Positions 26,186-38,639 are shown, numbered from the stretch's first letter. The stretch is 64,000 nucleotides of DNA from Acidisphaera sp. (GCA_019240635.1 JAFAYA010000005.1:1-64000); one strand, 5' to 3'. A program made the numbers and translations. Notes: generated by a model not told the origin, from the letters alone.

Positions 26186-26333
26186 TGGTGCGATCGATGC
26201 AGATGGCTCCCCGTATCGCGGGCCCGAACATCGGCCGGTGCGCCATCTGCATCGTGAATCGCACCACCAGAGAGTCTGCTGTGGGCCGATCCATGCCGCA
26301 GTCGGGAACCGACTGCGGCGATCGGACCACTAG
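26182..26333. repeat. ~152 bp paired-hairpin element with CTAG-bounded terminal inverted repeats (MITE or REP-doublet-like)
   Basis: Left end CTAGTGGTGCGATCG (26182-26196), right end CGATCGGACCACTAG (26319-26333), inverted with one mismatch. Hairpin 1 arms 26182-26207 and 26242-26270 (3 nt bulge); hairpin 2 26281-26330 with perfect 11 bp stem GCCGCAGTCGG-gaa-CCGACTGCGGC. Confidence 0.8.
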
Positions 26334-26509
26334 ACCGCTGACGACAGTCGGGGCGACTTGGGTCGAGGCGGCACTATCGCGGCCCTCCGCGTTTCGTTAA
26401 CCGGCCCGTCCGGATGTTTGGGCTCAGGACGTATGCGCCGGCGGCAGGCGTCGGGGATTGCCAGCGCATCAATCCCCCCGATACTGCGACGACCAGCCGA
26501 TTTCGGGGT

Positions 26510-27763
26510 ATGTCAGTGCAGAGACTCGCCGCCGCCGCGGTTCAGGCCGCCATTCGTCCGGCGCCGCAGAACACCGTCTTCGCCGTCCTGCTGGCCATCA
26601 GCTTCTGCCATCTGCTGAACGACATGATCCAGGCGCTGATCCCGGCGATCTATCCGATGCTGAAGGCGTCGTTCGGCCTCGATTTCGGCCAGATCGGGCT
26701 GATCACGCTGACCTTCCAGCTGACCGCCTCGTTCTTGCAGCCTGCCGTGGGTTTCTACACCGACCGCAAGCCGCAGCCCTTCTCGCTGGCGGTCGGAATG
26801 GGCGGCACGCTGGTCGGCCTGGCGCTGCTGTCGGTGGCGCCGCATTTCTCCGTCCTGCTGCTGGCCGCCGCACTGGTCGGACTGGGATCGGCGGTGTTCC
26901 ACCCGGAATCGGCCCGGGTGGCGCGCATGGCGTCGGGCGGACGCTACGGGCTTGCGCAATCGGTGTTCCAGGTCGGCGGCAATCTCGGCTCGTCGCTAGG
27001 TCCGCTGCTCGCTGCCTTCATCGTGCTGCCGTACGGCCAGCGCAGCGTTGCCTGGTTCTCCGTCGCCGCCTTGCTGGCCATCGGTGTGCTCAGCGGGGTC
27101 GGACGGTGGTACCGGCGGCAGGGAGCGCGGCCGCGCTCGAAGCTGCGCGGAGTGGGCGCCGATGCGCGCATGCTGTCGCGCCGCCGCGTCGCATTCTCGC
27201 TGGCGATCCTGTTCGCGCTGATCTTCTCGAAATATTTTTATCTGGCCAGCCTGAACAGCTACTACACCTTCTACCTGATCGACCAATTCCACGTCTCCGT
27301 GCGGAGCGCCCAGCTGCACCTGTTCCTGTTCCTCGGCGCGGTGGCGGCGGGGACGATCATCGGCGGCCCGGTCGGCGACCGGTTTGGCCGCAAATACGTG
27401 ATCTGGGGCTCGATCCTCGGCGTCTTTCCGTTCACCTTCGCGCTCCCCTACGCGAACCTGTTCTGGACCACCGTGCTGACCGTGCCGATCGGGCTGATCC
27501 TCGCCTCGGCGTTTTCAGCGATCCTGGTCTATGCGCAGGAGCTGGTGCCCGGAAAGGTCGGCACGATATCCGGCCTGTTCTTCGGGCTCGCGTTCGGCAT
27601 GGGCGGCGTCGGTGCGGCGGTGCTCGGGCAGCTCGCCGACCTGACGAGCATCGCCTTCGTCTATCGGGTCTGCGCGTTCCTGCCGCTGATCGGGCTGCTG
27701 ACCGGTTTCTTGCCCAACCTCGAGCGGCCGCGCGCGGCACTTCCCGCGGTGGCGAGAGCCTGA
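26510..27763 (+). CDS. MFS transporter, fosmidomycin-resistance (Fsr) family
   Basis: NTVFAVLLAISFCHLLNDMIQALIPAIYPMLKASFGLDFGQIGLITLTFQLTASFLQPAVGFYTDRKPQPFSLAVGMGGTLVGLALLSVAPHFSVLLLAAALVGLGSAVFHPESARVARMASGGRYGLAQSVFQVGGNLGSSLGPLLAA. Confidence 0.9.
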   Translation: MSVQRLAAAAVQAAIRPAPQNTVFAVLLAISFCHLLNDMIQALIPAIYPMLKASFGLDFGQIGLITLTFQLTASFLQPAVGFYTDRKPQPFSLAVGMGGTLVGLALLSVAPHFSVLLLAAALVGLGSAVFHPESARVARMASGGRYGLAQSVFQVGGNLGSSLGPLLAAFIVLPYGQRSVAWFSVAALLAIGVLSGVGRWYRRQGARPRSKLRGVGADARMLSRRRVAFSLAILFALIFSKYFYLASLNSYYTFYLIDQFHVSVRSAQLHLFLFLGAVAAGTIIGGPVGDRFGRKYVIWGSILGVFPFTFALPYANLFWTTVLTVPIGLILASAFSAILVYAQELVPGKVGTISGLFFGLAFGMGGVGAAVLGQLADLTSIAFVYRVCAFLPLIGLLTGFLPNLERPRAALPAVARA

Positions 27764-27769
27764 GCGCCG

Positions 27770-28705
27770 CTACTCCGCCGTTGCCGCCTTGTGGGCCGCC
27801 AGCCCCATCAGGCGCCGGTCGCGCCAGGCGGTGCGATCGGCGTGCCGGTCGCGCGGCAGGTCGGCGCGCCGCGCCGCCTCGATCCGGGCCACCAGCTCGG
27901 GCGTGAACCCGCACGGCTGCATCTCCCCCTGCACCTGATCGTACAATGCGCCGTAGCGCGCGCAGTAGTCGGCAACCCCGCCCGGCGCATTCAGGTCGAT
28001 CGTCTCGAACGGGCCCATGAACGCCCAGCGCAGGCCGAGCCCGTGCTTGACCGTGGCGTCGAGATCCTCCGGCGAGACGACGCCGTCGCGCACCAGCCGG
28101 AACGCTTCCGCCACCAGCGCGATCTGCAGGCGGTTCAGCACGAAGCCCGGCACCTCCCGGTTCACCGTCGCCGGCACCTGGTCGGCCTGCTGCATCAGCG
28201 TGCGCGTGCGCTGCACGATCACCGGATCGGTCCACGGCGAGGGGCACAGCTCCACCACCGGAACCAGGTACGGCGGGTTGACGGGATGGGCCACCAGGCA
28301 GCGATGCCGCCCGGCCAGCTTTTCGGTGAAGGCGCTGGCGGGAATGCCGCTGGTGGAGCTGGCGAGCGCCGCGTCGGCCGGTGCCAGCCTGTCGAGTTCG
28401 GCGAACAGCGCCGCCTTGTCGTCCCGGCGCTCCGGCCCGTTCTCCTGCACGTGCACGGCCTCCCGGACCGCCTCGGCCAGGCTGGCGGCCGGCGTGATCC
28501 GCGCCTGCACCTGCTCCGGCGCATCCGCGAGCAGGCCGGCCTGGCGCAGCTCCGGCAGCCGTTCGGCGATGAAGCCCAGTGCGGCGCGCGCGGCCGCCGG
28601 CGCGGGGTCCCAGAGCTTCACCGAAAAGCCCGCGCGGGCAAACACGATCGCCCAGGAGCGGCCGATCAGTCCGGTGCCGATCACGCCGATGTCCGCCATC
28701 GCCAT
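27770..28705 (-). CDS. 3-hydroxyacyl-CoA dehydrogenase family (gulonate/carnitine dehydrogenase-like)
   Basis: MAMADIGVIGTGLIGRSWAIVFARAGFSVKLWDPAPAAARAALGFIAERLPELRQAGLL...VQENGPERRDDKAALFAELDRLAPADAALASSTSGIPAS. Confidence 0.88.
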   Translation of the reverse strand: MAMADIGVIGTGLIGRSWAIVFARAGFSVKLWDPAPAAARAALGFIAERLPELRQAGLLADAPEQVQARITPAASLAEAVREAVHVQENGPERRDDKAALFAELDRLAPADAALASSTSGIPASAFTEKLAGRHRCLVAHPVNPPYLVPVVELCPSPWTDPVIVQRTRTLMQQADQVPATVNREVPGFVLNRLQIALVAEAFRLVRDGVVSPEDLDATVKHGLGLRWAFMGPFETIDLNAPGGVADYCARYGALYDQVQGEMQPCGFTPELVARIEAARRADLPRDRHADRTAWRDRRLMGLAAHKAATAE

Positions 28706-28805
28706 CTCCCGCGAAAGCGGCGATCACATCACCGGCGCGGCGGGCCGGCAACTTGCCACCCTGGCGTCGGCGCGCGACGCTGCCGCGCGCAGACGGGAGA
28801 ACGTC

Positions 28806-29789
28806 ATGACCGGGGTCGCGGTACTCGACGACTGGCAGGGCATCGCCCGGCAGAGCGGCGACTGGTCGGCGCTGCAGGCCAAGGCCGACGTGGTATTCTT
28901 TCCGCGCGCCTTCGCCGGCGTCGAGGAGGCAGCCGCGGCGCTCGCCGGCTTCGAGGTGCTGATCGCGATGCGCGAGCGCACGGCGTTTTCGAGCGACCTG
29001 CTCCGCCGGTTGCCGCGGCTGCGCCTGATCGCGCTGACCGGCGGGCGGGCGATGACTCTCGACCTGCCGACAGCGACGGAACGGGGCGTGCTCGTGTCCC
29101 ACACCGGCGGCGAACTCTCGGGTCCGGCCACCGCCGAGATCGCGCTCGGGCTGCTGCTGGCGGTCGCGCGGCGGATACCGGCGGGCGACCAGGCGCTGCG
29201 CGCCGGCCGCTTCCAGGAGGGTGTGGAGGCCGGCACCGCGCTCGCCGGAAAAACGCTGGGGCTGATCGGCCTTGGCCGGATCGGCGGGCGCATGGCGCGC
29301 TTCGCCCACGCGCTCGACATGAAGGTGCTGGCGTGGAGTCCGCATCTGACGCAGGAGCGCGCCGAGGCGGCCGGCGCCGGTCTCGCCGACAAGGACACGC
29401 TGCTGGCGAGCGCGGACGCGGTCAGCCTGCACATCGTGCTCTCGGACCGCACGCGCGGCCTGCTCGGCGCGGCCGAGCTTTCCAGGATGAAGCCCGGCGC
29501 GATCCTCATCAATACGTCACGGGGTCCTCTGGTCGATGAGGTGGCGCTGCTCGCCGCACTCCAGCAAAACCGCATCCGCGCCGGCCTCGACGTGTACGAC
29601 CAAGAGCCGCTGCCCAAAGATCATCCGCTGCGCAGCGCGCCGAACACCGTGCTGACGCCGCATCTCGGCTACGGCACGCAGGAAGTGTTCCGGCAGTTCT
29701 ACGCCGAGAGCATTGAGAACGTGCTGGCCTGGTTCGCCGGCGCGCCGATCCGGATGCTGAACCCGGACGCGTATTCCGCGCGCGCTTGA
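28806..29789 (+). CDS. D-2-hydroxyacid dehydrogenase family protein
   Basis: ALAGKTLGLIGLGRIGGRMARFAHALDMKVLAWSPHLT...MKPGAILINTSRGPLVDEVALLAALQQNRIRAGLDVYDQEPLPKDHPL. Confidence 0.92.
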   Translation: MTGVAVLDDWQGIARQSGDWSALQAKADVVFFPRAFAGVEEAAAALAGFEVLIAMRERTAFSSDLLRRLPRLRLIALTGGRAMTLDLPTATERGVLVSHTGGELSGPATAEIALGLLLAVARRIPAGDQALRAGRFQEGVEAGTALAGKTLGLIGLGRIGGRMARFAHALDMKVLAWSPHLTQERAEAAGAGLADKDTLLASADAVSLHIVLSDRTRGLLGAAELSRMKPGAILINTSRGPLVDEVALLAALQQNRIRAGLDVYDQEPLPKDHPLRSAPNTVLTPHLGYGTQEVFRQFYAESIENVLAWFAGAPIRMLNPDAYSARA

Positions 29790-29842
29790 CCGGCCGGCCG
29801 CTCCGGTATCCGATCGGCGGCAACCAGCAGGAGGAACGCACG

Positions 29843-30904
29843 ATGCGCGCATGGGCCGTCGTCGAGAACGGGGCACCGCTGCAGGAGATCGAACTGCCGA
29901 CCCCCGAACCCACCGGCACGCAGGTTTTGCTGGAGACGACGCATTGCGGCGTCTGCCACTCCGATCTGCATATCTGGGAGGGATTCTACGACATCGGCGG
30001 CGGCAGAAAAATGTCGCTGAAGGATCGCGGCGTCGTGCTGCCGCTCGCGATGGGCCACGAGATCGTCGGGCGCGTGAAAAAGCTGGGGCCGGAGGCGCAC
30101 GGTGTCGCCGTCGGCGACCTGCGCATCGTCTATCCCTGGGTCGGCTGCGGACAGTGCGAGCCGTGCCGGTCCGACGAGGACAACATGTGCCTCCAGCCGC
30201 GCAGCCTCGGCGTCTACCAGAACGGCGGCTACGGCACGCACGTGCTGGCGCCGCACCCCCGCCACCTCGTCGATCCCGGCAACGTCGATCCGGCGGTCGC
30301 CGCCACCTATGCCTGCTCGGGCATCACGGTCTATTCGGCGATCCGCAAGGTGATGCCGCTGCCGCCGGACGAGGCGGTGGTGGTGGTGGGCGCCGGCGGG
30401 CTCGGGATGAACGCGATCGCCGTGCTCAAGGCGATGCAGCACCGCAACATCATCGTCGTCGATGTCAGCGCCGAAAAGCGCGACGCGGCGACGCGCGCCG
30501 GCGCCGCGAAGACCATCGACGGCAACGGCGAGGACGTCGCGAAACGCATCATGCAGGCCTGCGGCGGGCCGGTGCTGGCGGTGATCGACCTGGTGAACGG
30601 CACCGCCACCGCGCGCTTCGCCTTCGATGCGCTGCGCAAGGGCGGGCGCCTCGTGCAGGTCGGGCTGTTCGGCGGCGAACTCAGCCTGCCGCTGCCGCTG
30701 ATGGCGATTCGCGCGCTCACCGTCCAGGGCAGCTACGTCGGCACGCTGAAGGATCTGCGCGCGCTGGTCACGCTGGCGCAGCAGGGCGCCGTGCAGCCGC
30801 TTCCGGTCGCGACCGTGCCGCAGCGCGAGGCGAATGACGCGCTGATGCGCCTGCGCGACGGGAAGGTGACGGGGCGTTTGGTGCTGCGGTCGGAGGCCGC
30901 CTGA
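29843..30904 (+). CDS. Zinc-dependent alcohol dehydrogenase
   Basis: TTHCGVCHSDLHIWEGFYDIGGGRK...LPLAMGHEIVGRV...YPWVGCGQCEPCRSDEDNMCLQPRSLGVYQNGGYGTHVL. Confidence 0.93.
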   Translation: MRAWAVVENGAPLQEIELPTPEPTGTQVLLETTHCGVCHSDLHIWEGFYDIGGGRKMSLKDRGVVLPLAMGHEIVGRVKKLGPEAHGVAVGDLRIVYPWVGCGQCEPCRSDEDNMCLQPRSLGVYQNGGYGTHVLAPHPRHLVDPGNVDPAVAATYACSGITVYSAIRKVMPLPPDEAVVVVGAGGLGMNAIAVLKAMQHRNIIVVDVSAEKRDAATRAGAAKTIDGNGEDVAKRIMQACGGPVLAVIDLVNGTATARFAFDALRKGGRLVQVGLFGGELSLPLPLMAIRALTVQGSYVGTLKDLRALVTLAQQGAVQPLPVATVPQREANDALMRLRDGKVTGRLVLRSEAA

Positions 30905-30907
30905 GCA

Positions 30908-31177
30908 TCAGGACGCAGCGGCCGGCGCGTCCAGATTGGCGAGCGAGCGGCGCATCAGCGGCAGCACGTAGGAGAGCCGGCGCCGATTGGCGCTGGTGAA
31001 CAGGCGTGCCGCCAGCGCTGGCCGCTGGACCAGCCCCCACCAGGCCTCGCGCGACAGGCCGAGCACGCCGAGCCGCTCGCTGTCCGGCATCGCCAGCCGG
31101 TCCGCCACGCGCAGGAACTCCTGGAACTCCGCGACGAGACGCTCCTCGGAAGCGGGCACGCGGCTGCCGTCATCCAT
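30908..31177 (-). CDS. Small helical protein, weakly MbcA/ParS-antitoxin-like
   Basis: MDDGSRVPASEERLVAEFQEFLRVADRLAMPDSERLGVLGLSREAWWGLVQRPALAARLFTSANRRRLSYVLPLMRRSLANLDAPAAAS; family assignment weak. Confidence 0.5.
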   Translation of the reverse strand: MDDGSRVPASEERLVAEFQEFLRVADRLAMPDSERLGVLGLSREAWWGLVQRPALAARLFTSANRRRLSYVLPLMRRSLANLDAPAAAS

Positions 31178-31396
31178 GCGATGCGGTCTCCGGACTGGGC
31201 GGAATGCATAGCAATACCCGCGATCCGGCCTCGGCCGACAAGCACGAATGCTTTACGTTGCGCTGCGCAACGCCGGATGCCCGCGCTTTTCGCGCACCGG
31301 GTCTCATCCTCGGGGCGCAACGATCCGCGACCGCAGAAAAGGAGACGATTGCTTCACGTGCAAGATGCGCCGTCACCCCGCCCGATCGCCGCCCCG

Positions 31397-32635
31397 ATGG
31401 GCGACGCCACCCGCGCGGCCGCGTTCGACCTGCTTGCCGCGGTGCTGGATCGCCATCATCCGCTCGACTCGGCGCTCGATTCGCTGCCGCCGATCGAGCC
31501 GCGCGACCGCGCCGCGGGGCATCGGCTGGCCGCCGCGGTGCTGCGCCGGCTCGGCAGCCTGGACGCCGTGCTCGAGCCGTTCCTGCGCCGCGCCCCGCCC
31601 GCGCCGGTGCGCCACGTGCTGCGCATCGGCGCCGCCGGCTTGCTGCTGCTCGGCACGCCGCCGCACGCCGCGGTCGCCACCGCGGTCGCGCTGGCCCGGG
31701 CGCGCGGCCTCGCCGCCTTCGCCGGACTCGTGAACGCCGTGCTGCGCCGCGTCGGCGAATCCGGAGCGGCCATCCTCGGGGAGCTGGACGGCCCGCGGCT
31801 CGACACGCCCGCCTGGCTCTGGTCCGCCTGGGGCAGCGACGCCCGCGTGATCGCCGAGGCGCACCAGCAGGAGGCGCCGCTCGACCTCACCCTCGCCCCC
31901 GGAGCCGCGCCGCCGTCGGGCGCGGAGCCGCTGCCCACCGGCTCCGTCCGTTGTCCGCCGGGCACGCGCGTGACTGACCTGCCGGGCTTCGCCGAGGGCG
32001 CGTTCTGGGTGCAGGACGCCGCGGCGGCGCTGCCGGCGCGTCTGCTCGCTCCGCTGCCCGGCGAGCGCATCGCCGATCTCTGCGCCGCCCCCGGCGGCAA
32101 GACCGCCCAACTCGCCGCCGCCGGCGCCATGGTCACCGCCGTCGAGCGCGATGCCGCGCGGCTCTCCCGGCTGCGCGAGACGCTGCGCCGCCTGCGCCTG
32201 GAGGCCGCGGTCGTCCAGGCGGATGCAGCCGCCTGGACGCCGGCCGAGCGGTTCGACGCCGTGCTGCTCGACGCGGCCTGCAGCAGCACCGGCACGATCC
32301 GCCGCCATCCCGACGTCGCCCGCCTCAAGCGGCCGCGCGACGTCGCCGCGCTCGCGGCGCAGCAGGACCGCCTGCTCGATGCGGCCGCCGCTCTGCTGCG
32401 CCCGGGCGGCCGGCTGCTCTACGCGGTCTGCTCGCTGCAGCCCGAGGAGGGCCCCGCCCGGGTCGCCGCCGCGCTGCAACGCCTGCCGTTGCGCGCCGAT
32501 CCATTCCGCCCGGACGAACTCGCGGCATTCCCGGAGTCGCGGACGGCGGACGGTTTCCTGCGCACCCATCCCGGCCTCTGGGCCGCGCGCGGCGGCGTCG
32601 ACGGGTTCTTTGCCGCGCGCTTGCGCCCCGCCTGA
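31397..32635 (+). CDS. rsmB: 16S rRNA (cytosine-C5) methyltransferase RsmB-like
   Basis: N-terminal NusB-like region; [92 protein letters not shown]. Confidence 0.92.
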   Translation: MGDATRAAAFDLLAAVLDRHHPLDSALDSLPPIEPRDRAAGHRLAAAVLRRLGSLDAVLEPFLRRAPPAPVRHVLRIGAAGLLLLGTPPHAAVATAVALARARGLAAFAGLVNAVLRRVGESGAAILGELDGPRLDTPAWLWSAWGSDARVIAEAHQQEAPLDLTLAPGAAPPSGAEPLPTGSVRCPPGTRVTDLPGFAEGAFWVQDAAAALPARLLAPLPGERIADLCAAPGGKTAQLAAAGAMVTAVERDAARLSRLRETLRRLRLEAAVVQADAAAWTPAERFDAVLLDAACSSTGTIRRHPDVARLKRPRDVAALAAQQDRLLDAAAALLRPGGRLLYAVCSLQPEEGPARVAAALQRLPLRADPFRPDELAAFPESRTADGFLRTHPGLWAARGGVDGFFAARLRPA

Positions 32636-32705
32636 TCGGCGGTCCGATCGCGGCTCGTGCAAGGCCGACGCTTCCGCCTCAAGCGATCACGCTCTAGAAG
32701 CGGGC

Positions 32706-33380
32706 ATGCTTCAGCCCCGCCGACCGCCCGTGATCGTGGCGCCGAGCCTGCTCGCGGCGGATTTCTCCCGCCTCGCCGAGGAGGCAAAGGCGGTGGAGGC
32801 GGCGGGCGCGGACTGGCTGCATCTCGACGTCATGGACGGGCACTTCGTGCCGAACATCAGCTTCGGCCCGCTCGTGCTGCGGGCGCTGCGCCGGCACGTG
32901 CGCCTGCCGTTCGATGTGCATCTGATGATCGCGCCGGCCGACCCCTTCCTCGATGATTTCGCCGCCGCCGGCGCCGACCACATCACCGTTCACGTGGAGG
33001 CCGGGCCGCATCTGCACCGCTCGCTCCAGCGCATCCGCGGCCTCGGCAAGGCGGCCGGCGTGGCACTCAATCCCGCGACACCCGTCGAGTCGGTCGCGTA
33101 CGTGCTCGACGCGATCGATCTGGTGAACGTGATGACGGTCAATCCGGGCTTCGGCGGCCAAAAATTCCTCGCCGGCCAGTTGCCGAAGATCGCCGCCCTG
33201 CGGCGCATGATCGACGCGGCCGGGCGGCGCATCGCCCTCGAAGTGGACGGCGGGATCGATCCCGCAAGCGCCCGCGCCGCGGTCGAGGCGGGGGCCGACA
33301 CGCTGGTCGCCGGCACGGCGATCTACGCTGCCGCAGACTATGCCGGCGCCATCGCCGCACTGCGCCCGGCCGCCGGGTGA
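32706..33380 (+). CDS. rpe: Ribulose-phosphate 3-epimerase
   Basis: [54 protein letters not shown]...[13 protein letters not shown]...LEVDGGID. Confidence 0.96.
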   Translation: MLQPRRPPVIVAPSLLAADFSRLAEEAKAVEAAGADWLHLDVMDGHFVPNISFGPLVLRALRRHVRLPFDVHLMIAPADPFLDDFAAAGADHITVHVEAGPHLHRSLQRIRGLGKAAGVALNPATPVESVAYVLDAIDLVNVMTVNPGFGGQKFLAGQLPKIAALRRMIDAAGRRIALEVDGGIDPASARAAVEAGADTLVAGTAIYAAADYAGAIAALRPAAG

Positions 33381-34978
33381 GTGCGATGGATCCGCGCCGC
33401 TGGCTGCGCGACGCCCGCCGCGCCATCGCCCGCATGCCGAGCCTGCGCATGGGCCGCGTGCCGGACGCGCCGGCGCTGCCGGTGCGCGATCCCTGGCCGG
33501 GCGATCCGGCGCGCGGCGCCCGCCTGCTCAAGGGCGAGATCGAGGTCGCGGGCTCGGCCCAGCGGCTGCGGCCGGGCGGCTGGGGCGATACCTCGGGCAC
33601 GACGGCTCTGCGCGCCGCGGCGCACGGCTTCGTCTGGCTGCGCGATCTGCGCGCGCTCGGCACCGACGCGGCACGGCTGCGCGCCCGCGCGCTGGTCGCC
33701 GACTGGATCGCCGCCCCCCAGCTCGAGACGCTGGCTCGCCGGCCGGACGTGGCCGGCGCGCGCATCGCCGCCTGGCTCGGCCACTACGATTTCTTCGCCG
33801 CCAGCGCCGACGACCTGTTCCGCCAGCGCATGATGGCGCGGCTGGTCGGCGACGCCAGGGCGCTCGCCGCGGCGCTGCCGGCCGAGGAGCTGGACGCCCG
33901 GGCACTGACCGCGCTGAAGGGCCTGATCGCGGCCGCGGTCGCCTTGCCCGAGCACGCCGCCTTCCTCACCCGCGCGCTGCGCTTCCTGCCGCAGGAGATC
34001 GGCCGCCAGGTGCTACCGGACGGCTGCCACGCCGAGCGCAGCCCGGGCGTCCACCTCGCCGCCTTGCAGGACCTGACGGAGATTCGTGCACTGCTGCAAG
34101 TCGCCCAGGCGCAGCCGCCCCCTTCCGTCGCCGGCGCCGTCGAGCGCATGGCACTGGCGCTGCGCAGCCTGCGGCACGGCGACGGCGGCCTCGCGCTGTT
34201 CAACGGCGCCAAGGAAGAGAGCCCGGCGCTCGTCGATCTCGTGCTGGCGCAGACCGGGCGGCCCGGGCGCGCGCCCTCGATGCTGACCGAGGGCGGCTTC
34301 AACCGCCTGCAGGCCGGGCGCAGCGTCGTCGTCATCGACTGCGGGCCGCCGGCGCCCCCCGGCCTCGATCGGCACGCCCACGCCGGCACGCTGTCCTTCG
34401 AGATGTCGGTTGGCCGCGACCGGCTGGTCGTCAACTGCGGCGGCGCGCCGGCCGCGCCCGCGGAGTGGCGCGACGCCGCCCGCGCCACCGCCGCCCATTC
34501 CACGTTGATCGTCGCCGATACCAGCTCCTCCGAGCTGCATCCCGACGGGCTCGGCCGGCGGCCGGAGAAGGTCGAGGTCCAGCGCCAGGAGGCGAACGGC
34601 GCGCACTGGCTGGAGGCGAGCCACGACGGCTGGAAGAAGGTGTTCGGCGCCATCCATCGCCGCCGCCTCTACATGGCCGAGAGCGGCGAGGACGTGCGCG
34701 GCGAGGACGCGGTGGAGGCGGAGACGCCGCAGCCCTACGCGGTGCGCTTCCACCTGCACCCCAACGTCAACGCGAGCCTGCAGCAGGACGGCGAGGCGGT
34801 GCTGCTGCGCCTGCCCGGCGGCGGCGGTTGGCGGCTGCGCGCCGAGGGTGCGCGCATGACGCTCGAGGAGAGCATCTATCTCGGCGGCGCCGAACCGCGA
34901 CGTTGCGAGCAGGTCGTGCTGACCGGCTACCCCGACGGGCCGCAGCAGGTGAAGTGGGCGATCACCAAGGTCGGCTGA
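33377..34978 (+). CDS. Heparinase II/III family protein
   Basis: [38 protein letters not shown]...[55 protein letters not shown]. Confidence 0.88.
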   Translation: MSAMDPRRWLRDARRAIARMPSLRMGRVPDAPALPVRDPWPGDPARGARLLKGEIEVAGSAQRLRPGGWGDTSGTTALRAAAHGFVWLRDLRALGTDAARLRARALVADWIAAPQLETLARRPDVAGARIAAWLGHYDFFAASADDLFRQRMMARLVGDARALAAALPAEELDARALTALKGLIAAAVALPEHAAFLTRALRFLPQEIGRQVLPDGCHAERSPGVHLAALQDLTEIRALLQVAQAQPPPSVAGAVERMALALRSLRHGDGGLALFNGAKEESPALVDLVLAQTGRPGRAPSMLTEGGFNRLQAGRSVVVIDCGPPAPPGLDRHAHAGTLSFEMSVGRDRLVVNCGGAPAAPAEWRDAARATAAHSTLIVADTSSSELHPDGLGRRPEKVEVQRQEANGAHWLEASHDGWKKVFGAIHRRRLYMAESGEDVRGEDAVEAETPQPYAVRFHLHPNVNASLQQDGEAVLLRLPGGGGWRLRAEGARMTLEESIYLGGAEPRRCEQVVLTGYPDGPQQVKWAITKVG

Positions 34979-35014
34979 CGGCCACGCTCCCGGTTTGCCC
35001 CGCATGAAGCGCGC

Positions 35015-36118
35015 ATGAAAATCGTGCACGTCACCAACGTGGACTTCGCGTTGCGCCACTTCATCCTGCCGCTGATGCGCGGCGCGCGCGCGCGCGGCCA
35101 CGAGGTGATCGGCGTCTGCGCGGACGGGCCGCTGCTGGCCGCGGTGCGGGCGGAAGGGTTTCGGGTGCTGCCGGTGCCGCTCGCCAGGAGCCTGGCGCCG
35201 GCTGCGCTGTGGGGCGCATTCCGCGCGCTGCTCGCGCTGTTCCGCGCCGAGCGGCCGGACATGGTGCATGGCCACATGCCGATCATCGGCTTCCTGGCCC
35301 GTCTCGCCGCGCGCATCGCCGGAGTGCGACGCGTGGCCTATACCTGTCACGGCTACCTCTTCAACCAGCCCGGCCCCTGGTGGCGGCGAAAGCTCGGCCT
35401 GCTCGTCGAGTGGCTGGGCGGCCGGTTGACCGACGTCTACCTGACCGTCTCGGCCGAGGAGGCGGCGGACGCGAGGCGGCTCGGCATCGCCCGCGCGGCG
35501 GTTGCGGTGGGCAACGGCCGCGATCCCGCGCTGTTTCGCCCCGATCCCGCCGCCCGCGTCGCGCTGCGGGCGGCGATGCGGGTGCCCGAGGATCGCGTCG
35601 TGGTGGTCGTGGTCTCCCGCCTGGTGCGCCACAAGGGCCACCCCGAGCTGCTGGCGGCGATGCGCCTGGTGCCGGAGGCGGAGCTCTGGGTCGTCGGCGA
35701 GCGCCTGGCCTCCGACCACGGCACGGACGTCGAGGCGGCGTTCGCGGCGTCGGCGCTCGGCGACCGGCTGCGCCGGCTCGGCTATCGCGAGGACATCCCG
35801 GCGATCCTGGCGGCGTCCGACGTTTTCGTGCTGCCCAGCCACTTCGAGGGCCTGCCGATGTCGGTGATCGAGGCCATGCTGGTCGGACTGCCCGTGGTCG
35901 CGACGGCGATCCGCGGCCCGCGCGAGCAGGTGGTGGACGGCGTCACCGGCCTCTTGGTGCCGCCGCGCGAGGTGGCAGCGCTGGCCGCGGCGCTGGCGCG
36001 GCTCGCCGCCGATCCGGCGCTGCGCCGCTCGATGGGCCAGGCCGGCCGCGCCCGCGCGCTGGCGCTCTACGACGAGGCGCAGGTGATCGGGCGCACGCTG
36101 GACGTGCTCGGCCTGTAG
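35015..36118 (+). CDS. Glycosyltransferase family 4
   Basis: MKIVHVTNVDFALRHFILPLMRGARARGHEVIGVCADGPLLAAV...VVSRLVRHKGHPELLAAMRLVPEAELWVVG...VFVLPSHFEGLPMSVIEAMLVGLPVVATAIRGPREQVVDGVTGLLVPPRE. Confidence 0.93.
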   Translation: MKIVHVTNVDFALRHFILPLMRGARARGHEVIGVCADGPLLAAVRAEGFRVLPVPLARSLAPAALWGAFRALLALFRAERPDMVHGHMPIIGFLARLAARIAGVRRVAYTCHGYLFNQPGPWWRRKLGLLVEWLGGRLTDVYLTVSAEEAADARRLGIARAAVAVGNGRDPALFRPDPAARVALRAAMRVPEDRVVVVVVSRLVRHKGHPELLAAMRLVPEAELWVVGERLASDHGTDVEAAFAASALGDRLRRLGYREDIPAILAASDVFVLPSHFEGLPMSVIEAMLVGLPVVATAIRGPREQVVDGVTGLLVPPREVAALAAALARLAADPALRRSMGQAGRARALALYDEAQVIGRTLDVLGL

Positions 36119-36185
36119 CCACTCGCGGATTGCCCGGCACCGCCGCCCCGGCTAATCCGGCCCGCGAGCATTCGTCCGGAGTGCC

Positions 36186-37760
<1,575 letters not shown>

Positions 37761-37778
37761 GAGCCGGCGGGGCGCGGC

Positions 37779-38639
37779 TCAGCGCGCCGCGAGCGAACAG
37801 GCGCGGACCCGCGCCGGCGCGCTGAGATAGCCACCGAGCATCCCCGCCACCTGGCAGGCGCTTGGCCGCCGGTGCAGGCGTGCCGCCGGCTGGCGATTCA
37901 GGTTGATCAGCAGCACGCCGCCGCCGGCCAGCGCCAGGCGCAAGGTGCCGCGGCGGATCGCCCGCAGGTAGAGCGGCTCCGGTCCGCCGATGCCGCTGAC
38001 GATACCCGCCCCCACCGCCGCGACCCGGTCGCGATACGCCGCCGCGAGTTCCGGCGTGTGGGAGTGGTAGAGGCCGACCGCCACGTTCCAGTCCCCGCCC
38101 GCGTCGCCGGCTTGCAACTGGCGCAGGTAGCGCGCGGCATACTCGGCGTTGACCTCGGGATCGAACGCCTCCTCGAGCGTGTGGAACGCCCCGGGATGCA
38201 TCTGCAGATCGACCTGCATGCAGCCGACATCCATGAAGGTCACGCCGCGCGCCAGCGCCTGGCGCGCCCAGACCACCGCGGCGGCCTTGCTGTCGAAGAA
38301 GTAGCCCTGGCCGTCCGCGTCGATGGTCCACGGCCAGGCCCGCACGTCGCCCATGGCGGTGATCGGCCGGCCGCTCTCGACCTTCGCGATGGTGCCGAGC
38401 AGGCCGGGCGGCAGGCCGTGCCGCTGCTCCGCAGCCTGCACCGCTTCGGTGCAGAGCGCGCTCTGCACCACCGCCCAGGTCTGTGGCGGCACCTGCGGCG
38501 GCTTTGGCGCGGCTGCCTGGCCCGGGTTCGGCGCCGCGTCCTCCGGCGACGCCGAGGCGCGCGCGGCCGGGCCCGCCAGCAGCAGCAGCGATGCCGCGAG
38601 CAACGCAAGTCCGGTACGCCGCGGGCGGGCTCGCCGCAT
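37779..38639 (-). CDS. Transglycosylase SLT domain protein (periplasmic)
   Basis: Signal peptide; [96 protein letters not shown]. Confidence 0.87.
   Translation of the reverse strand: MRRARPRRTGLALLAASLLLLAGPAARASASPEDAAPNPGQAAAPKPPQVPPQTWAVVQSALCTEAVQAAEQRHGLPPGLLGTIAKVESGRPITAMGDVRAWPWTIDADGQGYFFDSKAAAVVWARQALARGVTFMDVGCMQVDLQMHPGAFHTLEEAFDPEVNAEYAARYLRQLQAGDAGGDWNVAVGLYHSHTPELAAAYRDRVAAVGAGIVSGIGGPEPLYLRAIRRGTLRLALAGGGVLLINLNRQPAARLHRRPSACQVAGMLGGYLSAPARVRACSLAAR

Noticed and set aside
31257-31272. Palindrome gttgcgctgcgcaac upstream of rsmB
   Set aside because: Short, with no T run or conserved context; compatible with chance in GC-rich DNA.
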